A stretch of 64,000 nt of DNA from Methanolobus vulcani (GCF_006546655.1 NZ_VIAQ01000020.1:62001-126000); one strand, 5' to 3'; shown: positions 26,577 to 37,000, numbered from the stretch's first letter. Made by a program: numbers and translations. The notes: generated by a model not told the origin, from the sequence alone.

Positions 26577-28114
26577 TCTCACTGTCTACTCACATTCCTA
26601 TAATACTGATAGCAACTCCAATACTTGTGGCTGCACTTATGATACTTCTCAGAAAGCAGCCTGGAATACAGAAAGTACTGAGCGTTGCTGTCTCATTTGT
26701 CATGCTTATCCTGAGTGTAATCCTGCTTTCACAAGTATGGTCTGGTGGAATCCAGGCTTACGAAGTAGGAGAATGGGGAAAATATGGAATCATACTGGTA
26801 GCTGACCTTCTAAGTTCAGGAATGGTTGTGCTCACATCATTTGTATCCTTCCTTTCACTGATTTACTCACTTGATTACATTGAGAGAAAATCATTGAGTG
26901 CATCTTACTATCCACTCTTCAGTTTGCTGGTAGCAGGACTTAATGGTTCATTCCTCACAGGCGATATCTTCAATCTTTTCGTCTTCTTTGAGCTACTTCT
27001 GCTCTCATCATGCGGACTTGTAATTGCAAATGAGCAGGGTGGTGTGACAAAGAGCTCCGACAAAATGGAAGCTACTTTCAAGTATCTGGTACTCAACATG
27101 TTAAGTTCCATTGTGATGCTCATTGCAGTATCTTCACTTTACGCTACAACAGGAACACTTAATATGGCAGATATCTCTGTCAAACTCAGTGCAATGAGTG
27201 CAGCAGGAACACTTCCATGGTATGTTTTCGCCATTGCTCTGATGTTTGTTGTGGTCTTTGGTAACAAGGCTGCAATCTTCCCACTCCACTACTGGCTTCC
27301 GGATGTACATCCCACAGCACCATCACCCATAAGCGCAATGCTTAGTGGTGTGCTTATCAAGGTAGGAGCATACGGAATGCTTAGAGTATTCTTCCTTATA
27401 TTCATTGATACTCTCGATATTTTCAAGCCTGTTATTATGTATCTTGCACTGGCAACCATTGTTGTCGGAGCAATTTCAGCAGTAGCACAGACGGATGTAA
27501 AACGTCTGCTTGCATATTCCAGTGTAAGCCAGATTGGTTATGTTTTCCTTGGTATCAGCTTTGGAAGCATCTATGGAATAACAGCGGCTCTTGTCTATCT
27601 TGCGAACCACGCAGTTGCAAAGTCAATGCTTTTCCTTACTTCAGGTGGAATCATTCACCACGCAGGAACCAGGGACATGAGAAAAATGGGAGGCATGGTT
27701 GATAGTGCACCACTTATGTCACTTCTGTTCCTTGTAGGTGCAATGTCAATTGCAGGGATGCCACCACTTGGAGGTTTTATTGCAAAGCTAAGTCTCTTTG
27801 ATGCAGGTATTGGTGAACAGTATTACTTTGCAATAGGAATCGCACTCTTCTTTGCAATATTCACTCTCTTCTACATGTTCAGGGCAATGTTGCTCATGTT
27901 CTGGGGAGAGAAAAGGGATGTTGAAAAATATGGAGAATACTCCCATCATGGTACATCTCTTTTGATGACACTGCCAATAGTTGTACTTGCACTGACGGTT
28001 GTTGCATTCGGAATTTATGCAGAACCATTGATAGCACTTGCAAATGCAACAGCTCATCAGATACTTGACCCGCAGCCGTATATTGATGCTGTACTTATGA
28101 GGGTGGTAAGATGA
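26573..28114 (+). CDS. mrpD: Na+/H+ antiporter subunit MrpD
   Basis: A 513-residue NuoM/N-like polytopic subunit. Features are the LTGDIFNLFVFFELLLLSSCGL helix with the conserved membrane Glu, GNKAAIFPLHYWLPDVHPTAPSPISAMLSGVLIKVGAYG near residue 225 and the AVAQTDVKRLLAYSSVSQIGY loop near 305. Together with MrpA it provides proton/sodium channels. The 4-base overlaps continue to mrpE. Confidence 0.93.
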   Translation: MISLSTHIPIILIATPILVAALMILLRKQPGIQKVLSVAVSFVMLILSVILLSQVWSGGIQAYEVGEWGKYGIILVADLLSSGMVVLTSFVSFLSLIYSLDYIERKSLSASYYPLFSLLVAGLNGSFLTGDIFNLFVFFELLLLSSCGLVIANEQGGVTKSSDKMEATFKYLVLNMLSSIVMLIAVSSLYATTGTLNMADISVKLSAMSAAGTLPWYVFAIALMFVVVFGNKAAIFPLHYWLPDVHPTAPSPISAMLSGVLIKVGAYGMLRVFFLIFIDTLDIFKPVIMYLALATIVVGAISAVAQTDVKRLLAYSSVSQIGYVFLGISFGSIYGITAALVYLANHAVAKSMLFLTSGGIIHHAGTRDMRKMGGMVDSAPLMSLLFLVGAMSIAGMPPLGGFIAKLSLFDAGIGEQYYFAIGIALFFAIFTLFYMFRAMLLMFWGEKRDVEKYGEYSHHGTSLLMTLPIVVLALTVVAFGIYAEPLIALANATAHQILDPQPYIDAVLMRVVR

Positions 28115-28605
28115 AGAGATATTTTGCCTACTCAGCGATACTGGCTCTGGTATGGTGTTTTGTCCATGGTACTGTAAGCATTAACAATTTTATAGTTGGA
28201 CTTATTATCGCACCGTTTGTGATAAGACCGTTCAAAACTCTATACCCATTTAACCTTGACTTCTCTTTCAGCAATGCGGTGAAAAAGATACCGGCACAAA
28301 TTAAGTATTTATATGTACTTGTGGTGGAGATCATAAAGGCAAACATAATGGTTGCAAAAATCGTTCTTCAGCCCAAGATCGATATCAAGCCGGGAATTAT
28401 TGCTGTACCAATTGATTCTAAAACAGACATTGGTATTACTGCCATTGCAAATACAATCACTCTTACGCCTGGAACATTGACTATTGATGTGTCCGAGGAT
28501 AGGCAAGTCCTCTATGTACATGCAATTGATGCTACGGACCCCGAAGGTGTGGCTCAGTCAATAAAGGATGATCTGGAAAAATACACAATGGAGGCATTCG
28601 AATGA
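28111..28605 (+). CDS. mrpE: Na+/H+ antiporter subunit MrpE
   Basis: A 164-residue subunit with two or three N-terminal helices and a cytoplasmic domain containing TDIGITAIANTITLTPGTLTIDV-like sequence, the conserved MrpE block. It is coupled to mrpD and mrpF by ATGA overlaps. Confidence 0.9.
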   Translation: MKRYFAYSAILALVWCFVHGTVSINNFIVGLIIAPFVIRPFKTLYPFNLDFSFSNAVKKIPAQIKYLYVLVVEIIKANIMVAKIVLQPKIDIKPGIIAVPIDSKTDIGITAIANTITLTPGTLTIDVSEDRQVLYVHAIDATDPEGVAQSIKDDLEKYTMEAFE

Positions 28606-28868
28606 GCTCTATGCTACTTGAATATTCATTGATCTTCATGGTAATTTCTTTTATACCATGTCTATACAGGGTCATTAAAGGCCCGACAATACCTGATAGG
28701 GTTGTGGCACTTGATGCCATGACAACTATAATAGTTGTAATGCTGGGTATCTACTCATATGATCAGGAATCAGTTTTCTTCATGGATGTAGCACTTGTGC
28801 TTGCTATTATATCATTTGTAGGAACAGTAACTATTTCCAAGTATCTTGATGAAGGGGTGGTATTTTGA
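28602..28868 (+). CDS. mrpF: Na+/H+ antiporter subunit MrpF
   Basis: An 88-residue, three-helix subunit with the conserved GPTIPDRVVALDAMTT loop near residue 28. It is coupled to mrpE and mrpG; the TGA stop overlaps the TTG start of mrpG. Confidence 0.9.
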   Translation: MSSMLLEYSLIFMVISFIPCLYRVIKGPTIPDRVVALDAMTTIIVVMLGIYSYDQESVFFMDVALVLAIISFVGTVTISKYLDEGVVF

Positions 28869-29248
28869 GCACAGTTTCAATGATTCTGGATATATTGAGC
28901 AACATAGTCCTGGTGATAGGTCTGTTCTTTGTTTTCCTGGCAATGCTAGGACTTGCAAGGCTTCCTGATGTTTATAACAGGTTGCATGCAACTACAAAGA
29001 TAGGAACGCTGGGTGCTTTTGGCGTCATGCTCAGCATACTGCTAAAAGTAGGTTTTTCAGCAATGGGTGTCAAGGCATTGACGGTAGCGCTTTTCATACT
29101 GGTCACATCTCCGGTTGCAGCTCATATGATAAGCCGTGCAGCTCACAGGCACGGTGTTGGCCTGTGCAAGGAATCAGTGATCGATGAGTATGGAAAGGCA
29201 TGTGATGCAGCCTGCCCAGTACCAAAAGAAGACACAATACAAGAATGA
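28865..29248 (+). CDS. mrpG: Na+/H+ antiporter subunit MrpG
   Basis: A 127-residue, three-helix subunit with the family signature LARLPDVYNRLHATTKIGTLG near residue 29 and SPVAAHMISRAAH near 82. The start is TTG overlapping the mrpF stop. A Cys-containing hydrophilic tail (CKESVIDEYGKACDAACP) extends the usual C-terminus. It is the last gene of the operon. Confidence 0.9.
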   Translation: MSTVSMILDILSNIVLVIGLFFVFLAMLGLARLPDVYNRLHATTKIGTLGAFGVMLSILLKVGFSAMGVKALTVALFILVTSPVAAHMISRAAHRHGVGLCKESVIDEYGKACDAACPVPKEDTIQE

Positions 29249-29256
29249 AAGAGCCG

Positions 29257-29282
29257 GTGCATAATTTTGCACAAGCTTTTTT
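29257..29282 (+). terminator. Terminator-like hairpin after mrpG
   Basis: GTGCA and TGCAC (5-bp stem, TAATTT loop), extended weakly, start nine bases after the stop and are followed by AAGC and a T-run. It is weaker than the other hairpins in the window. Confidence 0.4.
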
Positions 29283-29478
29283 CTTCATTTTTTGTTTCTA
29301 TTTTTCTGGATTATCTTATTTGTTTTTGTGGCAGCATTTTTGAAATGATCTATAAAAAATGCTTATTTTTGATTTCAGATCAGTGATTTCAAAACTTTAA
29401 CACTAAGGTTCAATTGTATATACTAAAATTATCACCACAACTAATACTTACCAGTGTAAATAAGCTCCCGTTTTATCT

Positions 29479-29538
29479 GTGAGCGGGTTGGGGAGTGGGG
29501 TTTAGTGTGGGAGTGGGGTTAAAAACAGACCCGCTCAC
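29479..29538. other. G-rich hairpin with a possible G-quadruplex in its loop
   Basis: Perfect 10-bp arms, GTGAGCGGGT (29479-29488) and ACCCGCTCAC (29529-29538), enclose a 40-nt loop. The loop holds four G-tracts: GGGG at 29490, GGGG at 29497, GGG at 29509 and GGGG at 29515. It lies in the 520-bp gene-free region between mrpG and sua5, in otherwise AT-rich DNA. It could be a structured RNA, a regulatory DNA structure or an IS-derived element; no gene is assigned. The rest of 29283-29771 shows nothing I can identify; an 84-codon frame across it is unsupported. Confidence 0.55.
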
Positions 29539-29771
29539 TGCCTGCCTAGAGGGAACAATCCTATATAAGTATTGCCTTTTGAATATATACAATATAAATT
29601 TATGCCTAAAAGGGATAATATTTACATGGCAATGGCATAAATGTCAGTTTAATTTTACAGTTCTTTTTACAGAGGAACAAAAACCTTATGAGCATTATTG
29701 TTTAATAAGTTTCATTCCTTTGCATACTAATATATGCTTCTTAAAATAACCCTGGTAGTGTTTATTAATAC

Positions 29772-30824
29772 ATGACAAAAGAAACAAAGATCTTCCACAT
29801 AAGTGAAAAACTTGAACCCGCATCTTTGGATGAAGCGGCAAAAATATTATCTAATGGTGGAACTGTTGCTTTTCCAACGGAAACTGTGTACGGGCTTGGA
29901 GCAAATGCGCTGGACGAAAAAGCTGTTATGCAGATATTTAAAGCTAAAGGCAGACCTGCTGATAATCCTCTTATCGTCCATGTTGCTTCCAGGGATGATT
30001 GTACATCACTTGTACGTGAAATTCCGGAAAAAGCATCTTTGTTGATGGATAAATTCTGGCCAGGTCCTCTTACTATTATAATGAATAGGAATGATATGGT
30101 TCCTGATGTAACCACAGGTGGGCTTGATACTGTTGCAATCCGGATGCCTGAAAACAAAATAGCCATTGAGCTGATCAAGAGGTCAGGCAAACCACTGGCA
30201 GCACCCAGCGCAAACCTTTCAGGAAAACCGAGTCCGACATCTGCAGAGCATGTGATTGCTGATCTTTTTGGAAGGATAGATGCTATTGTAGATGGAGGGG
30301 ATGTAGTTATAGGTCTTGAATCAACAGTTATTGACACAACTTCAGAGATACCTGTAATTCTCAGGCCGGGAAAAATCAGTAAAGAAGAACTTGAGGATTG
30401 TATAGGTGAAGTAAAAATAGGCTATGATGATAAAGTCCATCCTGAAAGTGAGACCGTTCGTTCACCAGGAATGAAATATACGCATTATTCCCCCAAAGCC
30501 GGAGTAATTCTGGTAGAGGGTGATAATGAAGCGGTTGTAAACAGAATAAAGGAACTTCTTGATGATCTCAGTATGAGAAACGCAAAGATTGGGCTGATGC
30601 TTACTGAAAACCCAGAGAAATATTTCTCTGGTGCAGAATCTTTCTCGATAGGTTGTAAAGACAAACCCGAACAGGCTGCAAAGTCTCTTTTTTATGGTCT
30701 TCGTTTCCTTGATCTAAAAAATGTAGATGTTATCATAGTAGATGGTTCATTTGATCCCAGAGGAATCGGTGCAGCAGTTTTTAATAGAGTTCGCAAGGCA
30801 GCAGATATGATTATCAGGGTATAG
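29772..30824 (+). CDS. sua5: Threonylcarbamoyl-AMP synthase (Sua5/YrdC family)
   Basis: A 350-residue two-domain Sua5 protein. The YrdC catalytic domain (about 1-210) has GGTVAFPTETVYGLGANA, FKAKGRPADNPLIVHV and SGKPLAAPSANLSGKPSPT. The linker SPGMKYTHYSPKA (about 237) leads to the C-terminal Sua5 domain (to 350). It makes threonylcarbamoyl-AMP from threonine, bicarbonate and ATP for t6A37 of tRNA. No strong ribosome binding site is visible, and the start is 12-20 bp downstream of A/T-rich promoter-like sequence. A small membrane-protein gene overlaps its stop. Confidence 0.93.
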   Translation: MTKETKIFHISEKLEPASLDEAAKILSNGGTVAFPTETVYGLGANALDEKAVMQIFKAKGRPADNPLIVHVASRDDCTSLVREIPEKASLLMDKFWPGPLTIIMNRNDMVPDVTTGGLDTVAIRMPENKIAIELIKRSGKPLAAPSANLSGKPSPTSAEHVIADLFGRIDAIVDGGDVVIGLESTVIDTTSEIPVILRPGKISKEELEDCIGEVKIGYDDKVHPESETVRSPGMKYTHYSPKAGVILVEGDNEAVVNRIKELLDDLSMRNAKIGLMLTENPEKYFSGAESFSIGCKDKPEQAAKSLFYGLRFLDLKNVDVIIVDGSFDPRGIGAAVFNRVRKAADMIIRV

Positions 30825-31060
30825 TGATTTTTGTGAATAATAATAAGAAACAGATAGTTCATGAAAGGAATAGGCAGATCGCTATCATTCGGCGTAACAG
30901 GTTACTTCTCAAGGCAAACATACCGATTCTTGGCATAGGTCTTGCGCTTTCATATTTTGGATATTCAAACATAGGTGAACCGTTGATCTGGCTCGGTATC
31001 ATTATATTCTTTTATGCCGCAGGTTCGAGCTTCATGGCTAAGAGAAATTTGAAAATGTAG
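30824..31060 (+). CDS. Small two-helix membrane protein, function unknown
   Basis: About 78 residues. A basic N-terminus (KKQIVHERNRQIAIIRRNR) is followed by two hydrophobic helices (NIPILGIGLALSYFGYS; LIWLGIIIFFYAAGSSF) and a short basic tail. The GTG at 30824 overlaps the sua5 stop; a second GTG at 30833 could be the true start. I do not recognise the family. Context suggests co-transcription with sua5. Confidence 0.55.
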   Translation: MIFVNNNKKQIVHERNRQIAIIRRNRLLLKANIPILGIGLALSYFGYSNIGEPLIWLGIIIFFYAAGSSFMAKRNLKM

Positions 31061-31774
31061 GTGCTGAGTTTATTGTCTTACTTAAATCAAGTACGTATCA
31101 ATCTTAAGCAAAAGTGTTTCTTCAGGTTTTATTTCACTTGAAAACATAATAAAATATGGGTGGGTCAAATTGTCTCCGACAGCCCCTGCTTGAAGGGACA
31201 GCTCATTTCGTACCACAACTACTAGATACCACCAGCAAGCAACAAAGAAAGTAAGGGGCAGGAAGTAAGGTCAAGTATGTGAGTTACTTATTACTTACTT
31301 ACCTGTCTCTTATTTTAACAGGTTATCCTGACTTCTTTTCTTGTTCATCATTTAAGGTATTATCTTACACAATTCAATATCCATTTTAAGCTTTATTTAA
31401 AACTATTATCAAATGACTAAAACAGTTAACTTCTGAATAATCATCCACAGTATAGTTTCGTTAGTATTTATTTCCTGTAAAGGCAATCTCTTATTGGTGG
31501 CATGACTTGTCTCCAAAGCTTGTTTAGAAGAATATATCCTTTTAGGAAATACCACCACGTACCACCCTAAAATACTTGGGGAATAAATGGCTCAGCTGTT
31601 TATTCCTCATAACTGTTCTATTTGCTTGCTGATTATCTTATGGTTTGTTCTTTGATCACTAATATCTGTTATATTTCAAAATAGGAAGCTATATAACTTC
31701 ACAGGTAAAAACAGAGAAGAGTTACTGATTAATTTTGGAGTTCATACCAATAATGCGGTAACCGGGGTTATATT
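31061..31774. other. Long gene-free region upstream of the cohesin gene
   Basis: About 710 bp without a plausible gene. Visible items are a direct repeat AAGTAAGG (31250 region) that can pair imperfectly with CTTACTTACCTG about 40 bp downstream, and TACCACC repeated twice around 31550 with one more copy near 31226. An A/T-rich promoter-like stretch near 31685-31700 probably serves the cohesin gene. No RNA gene is recognised. Confidence 0.4.
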
Positions 31775-33268
31775 ATGTGGAGTAATAACAAGTATTTAAA
31801 AATCCTAGTTCCTACACTCTTTATTTTAATGGTGGCAGTAGGGAACGTATCTGCAGCAGCATCTGTTATTATATCACCTGACTCGCAAAGTTTTTTGTCA
31901 GCTGGTGATACCTTCTCAGTAGATGTTATTGTGGATTCTGCTGGAACAGATCTAAGTGGTTTTGATATTCGTGTGGCATATGATACGTCTGTCCTTAGTG
32001 TAACAGGTGCTACTTACTCAGGTCTGATGTCCGGTATGCTTGTCGAGCAATATGAAGATGATGGTGAAATATTAGTTGCAGTGCTAGGTAACGAACCTTA
32101 TATTTCATATGAAGAAGAAACTATTCTTACTATTGACTTCAAGGTAATGGATGGTGCAGCAGATGGTACTTACAGTCTGGACTTTAAAGAAGTAAGGCTT
32201 CAAAACGAAAACGGTAAGGATCTAAGTGGTACAGCAACCGGAAGCATAGTTGGTGTGGGAATTGAAGTCGATGCTACCTCTACGCCTCCGGGGTCCATTG
32301 ACCTGGGCAGTCCGGTAAAAAGTACATCAGTTTCTAGTTCAACATCGGTCAACTCAGTTGAACAGGTCGGGTATTCATATATTTTCGGCTCCACTCCTGT
32401 TGATTATGAAGTATTGGGCAGATATGGCCAGCTACAGACCGGAGCAAACTGGTCTCAGGAAGTGCTGACACTTGAAGGTCGTGTTGAGGATGAGCTGAAA
32501 GAGTATTTTTTATGGCATGGAAAGGTCACATCTCTTGGAACGAATTCCGATGGATACCTGGTAGTTGTATTTTATGAACCTCTTATGGTCGAAAGGTCGG
32601 AGATAGAGGATATCTATGATATAATTGATGCAGCAGCAAAGGATATGGATATAGACAATGTGCCTGTGGAATTTGGAGAAGGCAATATTCCTGCAATCAG
32701 TGATGATCTTCAGGAATTGATGACCAGGACACAGGAAATAGAAAATGAGGGAATTGATAATTTCATGAATGCTCAAAGTTCTCTCTATGATCCGGCAGTT
32801 ATAGCCACATTTGGTGACATCCCCCGGATAAGAACTGAAAAAGAATGCTGGCAATGGTATTTCCAGGATTCATATGATATCTCCCTTGGCATCGGGGATG
32901 AATTCGATAGCGATTTACGCAGTGGAGTACTCCTAAGTACCAGATTATCTCCGGGTGGATATTTTGAGATAGATATCAATCAGGAGGCAGATGTGGACAG
33001 AAAGTCATTGACGGACGAGGTATATGCGATAATTAACAGGGAGGCATTGGATATTGGGGTAAGTGAAGTTCCGGTTGTTTTCAAACTCTCTGCTCCTGAT
33101 GAAAGCGAAACATTGACATCTACTTCGGAAGAAGAGACCGTGGAAACGGAAGATGTAGAAAACCAGGTACAGGAAACACCTGGGTTCAATATTGCTATCT
33201 CCCTTCTTTCCATTTCAATGGTATGCTATGTGATAATCAGATTTGGGAGGCGTGTTAATGAGGACTGA
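31775..33268 (+). CDS. Exported single-cohesin protein with PGF-CTERM-like anchor
   Basis: A 497-residue protein. The signal peptide runs to about residue 27. Residues 28-150 form a type I cohesin-like domain (DTFSVDVIVDSAGTDLSGFD, VTGATYSGLMSG, LTIDFKVMDGAADGTYSLDF). The middle holds two copies of a short module ending IYDIIDAAAKDMDIDNVPVEF (about 257-305) and VYAIINREALDIGVSEVPVVF (about 392-435), also present in the HEAT lipoprotein at 6942-7802. The C-terminus is TPGF, a hydrophobic helix and FGRR, a PGF-CTERM-like tail. Cohesins bind dockerins, and a dockerin protein is encoded 0.7 kb downstream. A role as an anchored scaffoldin is inferred. Confidence 0.78.
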   Translation: MWSNNKYLKILVPTLFILMVAVGNVSAAASVIISPDSQSFLSAGDTFSVDVIVDSAGTDLSGFDIRVAYDTSVLSVTGATYSGLMSGMLVEQYEDDGEILVAVLGNEPYISYEEETILTIDFKVMDGAADGTYSLDFKEVRLQNENGKDLSGTATGSIVGVGIEVDATSTPPGSIDLGSPVKSTSVSSSTSVNSVEQVGYSYIFGSTPVDYEVLGRYGQLQTGANWSQEVLTLEGRVEDELKEYFLWHGKVTSLGTNSDGYLVVVFYEPLMVERSEIEDIYDIIDAAAKDMDIDNVPVEFGEGNIPAISDDLQELMTRTQEIENEGIDNFMNAQSSLYDPAVIATFGDIPRIRTEKECWQWYFQDSYDISLGIGDEFDSDLRSGVLLSTRLSPGGYFEIDINQEADVDRKSLTDEVYAIINREALDIGVSEVPVVFKLSAPDESETLTSTSEEETVETEDVENQVQETPGFNIAISLLSISMVCYVIIRFGRRVNED

Positions 33269-33283
33269 TAAGAAGGAATGCTT

Positions 33284-33685
33284 ATGAAGAACCAGATAAG
33301 AATGATACCTTTTTTGAAAAGGTTTTTTCTTTATCTCACTATTTTTTTCATTTTATGGATTCCAATAGGCGGAAGGTACTTTGCAGCTTCTGTTGTTGTC
33401 GTTGATTTCCAGAATTTCTTCTTATTCTATCTCCCTTTGAATTTCATCCCTTTTGCTGCCCTTGTACTTGCAACATCTCTTGAAAGGAAAATGACTGTAA
33501 AGATCCTTATTATAGGTCTTATAATTACGATTATTTTCAATTTCACAATAGTTTATCTTCAACTGGCCTTTTTTTCTTACCAGGAACAATTGCTCTATAT
33601 TTATGCGATCGGAAGGATTGCTTTTCCATTTCTTCTATGGCTGGTCTTTACTTACGACAAGCTGCTTATTACTTTACAGGGTTAG
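33284..33685 (+). CDS. Four-helix membrane protein, function unknown
   Basis: About 133 residues with four predicted transmembrane helices (RFFLYLTIFFILWIPIGG; FFLFYLPLNFIPFAALVLA; ILIIGLIITIIFNFTIVYL; IGRIAFPFLLWLVFTY). The ATG at 33284 has AAGGA six bases upstream, so it is preferred over the ATG at 33278. It lies 15 bp after the cohesin gene, probably on the same transcript. No family is recognised; it could assist export or anchoring, but nothing in the sequence shows this. Confidence 0.55.
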   Translation: MKNQIRMIPFLKRFFLYLTIFFILWIPIGGRYFAASVVVVDFQNFFLFYLPLNFIPFAALVLATSLERKMTVKILIIGLIITIIFNFTIVYLQLAFFSYQEQLLYIYAIGRIAFPFLLWLVFTYDKLLITLQG

Positions 33686-33906
33686 TTCTTCTGAACGATC
33701 GTTTCCTTGTTTTTATTTTCAATATCCGAGTCAATTATTATTAAGAAATTTATTGCTTAATGAGTAATATTGTTCTGTAGCATTGTTTCTGAACATTATT
33801 TGCAAAAACAGTTCCTAATATCTATTTCTTATCGGTTTATAATATCTGACTTCATATGATTAAATGGGGTTGTCGGTGGGTCTAATCCAGGGCAACTTTT
33901 GCAGGT

Positions 33907-33944
33907 ATCATTGAACGAGTGGACACTAATCATTGACGAGTGGA
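33907..33944. repeat. Direct repeat 22 bp apart upstream of the dockerin-protein gene
   Basis: ATCATTGAACGAGTGGA (33907-33923) and ATCATTGACGAGTGGA (33929-33944) differ by one base deletion and start 22 bp apart, about two helical turns. They lie 58-95 bp before the large surface-protein start. The surrounding 315-bp gap (33686-34001) shows nothing else except a weak GTTGTC/GGCAAC pairing near 33870-33895. Confidence 0.5.
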
Positions 33945-34001
33945 GACGGAGTCATGTTTGATGGTACGGTATGTATGGTCTAAGAAAGGAGGATTTTAAT
34001 A

Positions 34002-37000
34002 ATGAAAATGAAAATCCAGCGCGGGCTATTATTAGTTGCTGTTGCTCTTGTTACTATTTGTATGATAGCAGCTACTGCCAGTGCTGAAGATGATGTAAAT
34101 TCATTGAGAATCTACGGTGAAGATGGACTCAGTGCAGCATTTCCATACACTGACCCTGAAGCTCCCTTCGATCCAATGAACAATGAATCGCCAGTGAAAG
34201 ATTTTGTAACATTCAATCCGGCTGTATTGGAAAACACTGATATTTTCGTAAACAATATCGATTCCAAGCAGAAGGTTTTTGCAACACAGTGGTTCGTACC
34301 CGAGTACACCGAACCTACTGGTATGGTATGGCTTGATAAATTTGATCGCTGTTTTGAGCGTACACTTGATGACGGAAGTGTAGAGGACGCATCAGAGCTG
34401 TTAACTGATGATGAGCTAAGAGAGATCTCTTTTGATGAGTTCCAGAAGCCCATACTGAAGGTTGAATGGATACCTGATCACAACGAGTATACATGGGAAG
34501 ATGTGGTCACAGAATTTACCTACATGTTCGTCGACAAGCACTACGAGCCAGTGAGTGCAACTTCAAAGAGTTCAACTGGCGCTTATTGGACATCATTCTT
34601 GTTCCCAGTTGCAGACAATGATGATGAACAGATCGGTCTTGATGATTACGACATGAACGGCGATGGCGTTGATGACATGGTCGTGCTCAAGAAGGTCGGT
34701 GACTTTAACCGTGACGGATATAAGGACGTCATGATCAGTTCTGATAGTATGGTTGTTAGCGTCGGTGATCAAGTACAGTTCCTTGATCATATTGTAGAAG
34801 TCGAAGGTATTTACTACACTGATGGTAAGATTGACAGAGTTGGTCTAAAGGTTTACTACAATGGTAACAACGAAAACACAACATATCTTGACCACCTTTC
34901 TGGTGAAGTTCTTGACACACCTGAACACGTCCTCGGTCCACAGCAGATCGGTGGAGTGCAGATGATCAATATCGAACAGGGTATATTGAGTGCAGGTCGT
35001 CACACAGTGACAAAGGACAGACCACAGTTCTATGAACCATGGTATGTTCAGGTTGAAGCCGCTGGTGCAGGCCTTGATAAAGTTGTTCTGACAGTAGGAA
35101 GGCAGCTCTATACAAGAGAGACTTTCTTCGTAGATGGTGCTGAATACGATGTTGCCATGATCTATGGTCCTGATGATAGCTGGTATAACGGCGATGTCAA
35201 GTACATCACACTCAGAAACCCAGTTCCAGAACATGCTGATGTCTTCCTTGAAGACCTGTCTGTTATCAAGAGATGTGTGTATGATGAAGAGATCATACCT
35301 CTGCTCCCACCATTCAACATGGAGCACACAATGATCGATGATATTAACATTCCTCACACAGAGTACTGCTGTGATGTCACGGGATATATAGGCCATGACA
35401 GTTCAACTTATGAGGATGAGTGCATAGATTCTTCATATGACACAGTAAAAGAGAGGAGGATCTTTAACGTTGAGCCACTAGAGATCTACTTCATCAATAA
35501 GGATGATGAGTCAAGGTTCCATACAGACCTGTATGAGATACTTGATGAGAGTGACATCTATGATGAAGGATGGAAGTGGCTGCACATAAGGACAATGCCA
35601 GAATTCTACAAGGAGTTCGTCTATCCAGAACTACCTGATATTGATGATGGTACAGGTGACTTCCTTGTGACCAGTTCCTTCACTGCACCAAACTCAGAAC
35701 TTTGTGACGACTGGGAGGCATATGTCTGCAACCCTGAAAACTATATCATCCCGCCACAGAGACTTATGTTTACCTATGACCAGGAGACCGGAGCAGATGA
35801 TATCTATGTCAACGAGATAGACGACGATACCAATGGACTCAGGGTTTATGGTGAAGGAGACATGGATGCTGAATTCCCATACTCAGCAGACAATCCAGAA
35901 GGACCATTTGATCCACTGAACCCAGAAGCACCTGAGAAGGACTTTGTGACAATCAATCCTGCCCTGATAAAGGCCGCAATTGTTGTAGACAATGAGGATT
36001 CATACGAAAAGGTATTCTTCAGGCAGTGGTTCGTACCTGAGTACACAGAACCAACAGGTATGGTATGGCTTGACGATGTCTTTGGAAAGTGGGTACCAAA
36101 TCATAATGAATATGTATGGGAAGATGTTGTGAACGAATTCAGTTACATGTTCATTGATAAGCACTGCCAGCCAATATCAGGCATTGCAACACCCGATGGC
36201 AACCCATCATGCTTCTGGGACTTGATGAATCTGGATGATCCACTATGGACATACTTCTGGTTCCCGGTTGCAGATGATGATACTCAGATCGGTCTTGACA
36301 GCATGGATATGAACGGTGACGGTATCGACGACCCAACATACCTGTTTGCTGCAACGGACTTCAACAATGACGGTAGAAAAGATGTAGCTCTTGGTTCTGA
36401 GGAATTCGTGGTAGGTGTAGGCGATACAGTACAGTTCCTTGATCACATTGTAGAAGTTGAAGGTATCTACTACGCTGATGGTAAGATCGACAGAGTTGCT
36501 GTAAAGGTTTACTACAACGGTAACGACGAAAACCCAACATATCTTGACCACCTTTCTGGTGAAGTTCTTGATACACCTGAACACGTTCTCGGTCCACAGC
36601 AGATCGGTGGAGTGCAGATGATCAATGTTGAACAGGGTATATTGAGCGCAGGTCGTCACACAGTGACAATGGATATACCTGACTTCTATAACCCATGGGC
36701 AATGCAGGTAACTGGTACCGGCGTAGCCAACGATAAGGTTGTTCTCCGTGTAGGACGTCTGCTCCACACTGGTGAGACCTTCTTCGTAGATGGTGCCGAA
36801 TACGATGTCTCCATGATCTATGGTCCAGGTGATTACGATGTCAAGTATATCACAATCAGGAACCCTGTACCTGAGCACAGAGATGTCTTCCTGGAAGATC
36901 TGTCCGTTATCAAGAGATGTGTATATGATGAAGAGATCATACCTGTACTACCACCATTCAATGGTCCTTACATGATGATCGATGACATTGATCTGGTTCA

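Noticed and set aside
29495-29749. 84-codon plus-strand frame after the G-rich hairpin
   Set aside because: It begins inside the hairpin loop, has no ribosome binding site and has unlikely composition.
34845-36878. Long minus-strand frames (183 and 211 codons) under the dockerin-protein gene
   Set aside because: Both mirror the repeated acidic protein and resemble each other only because the sense strand is duplicated.
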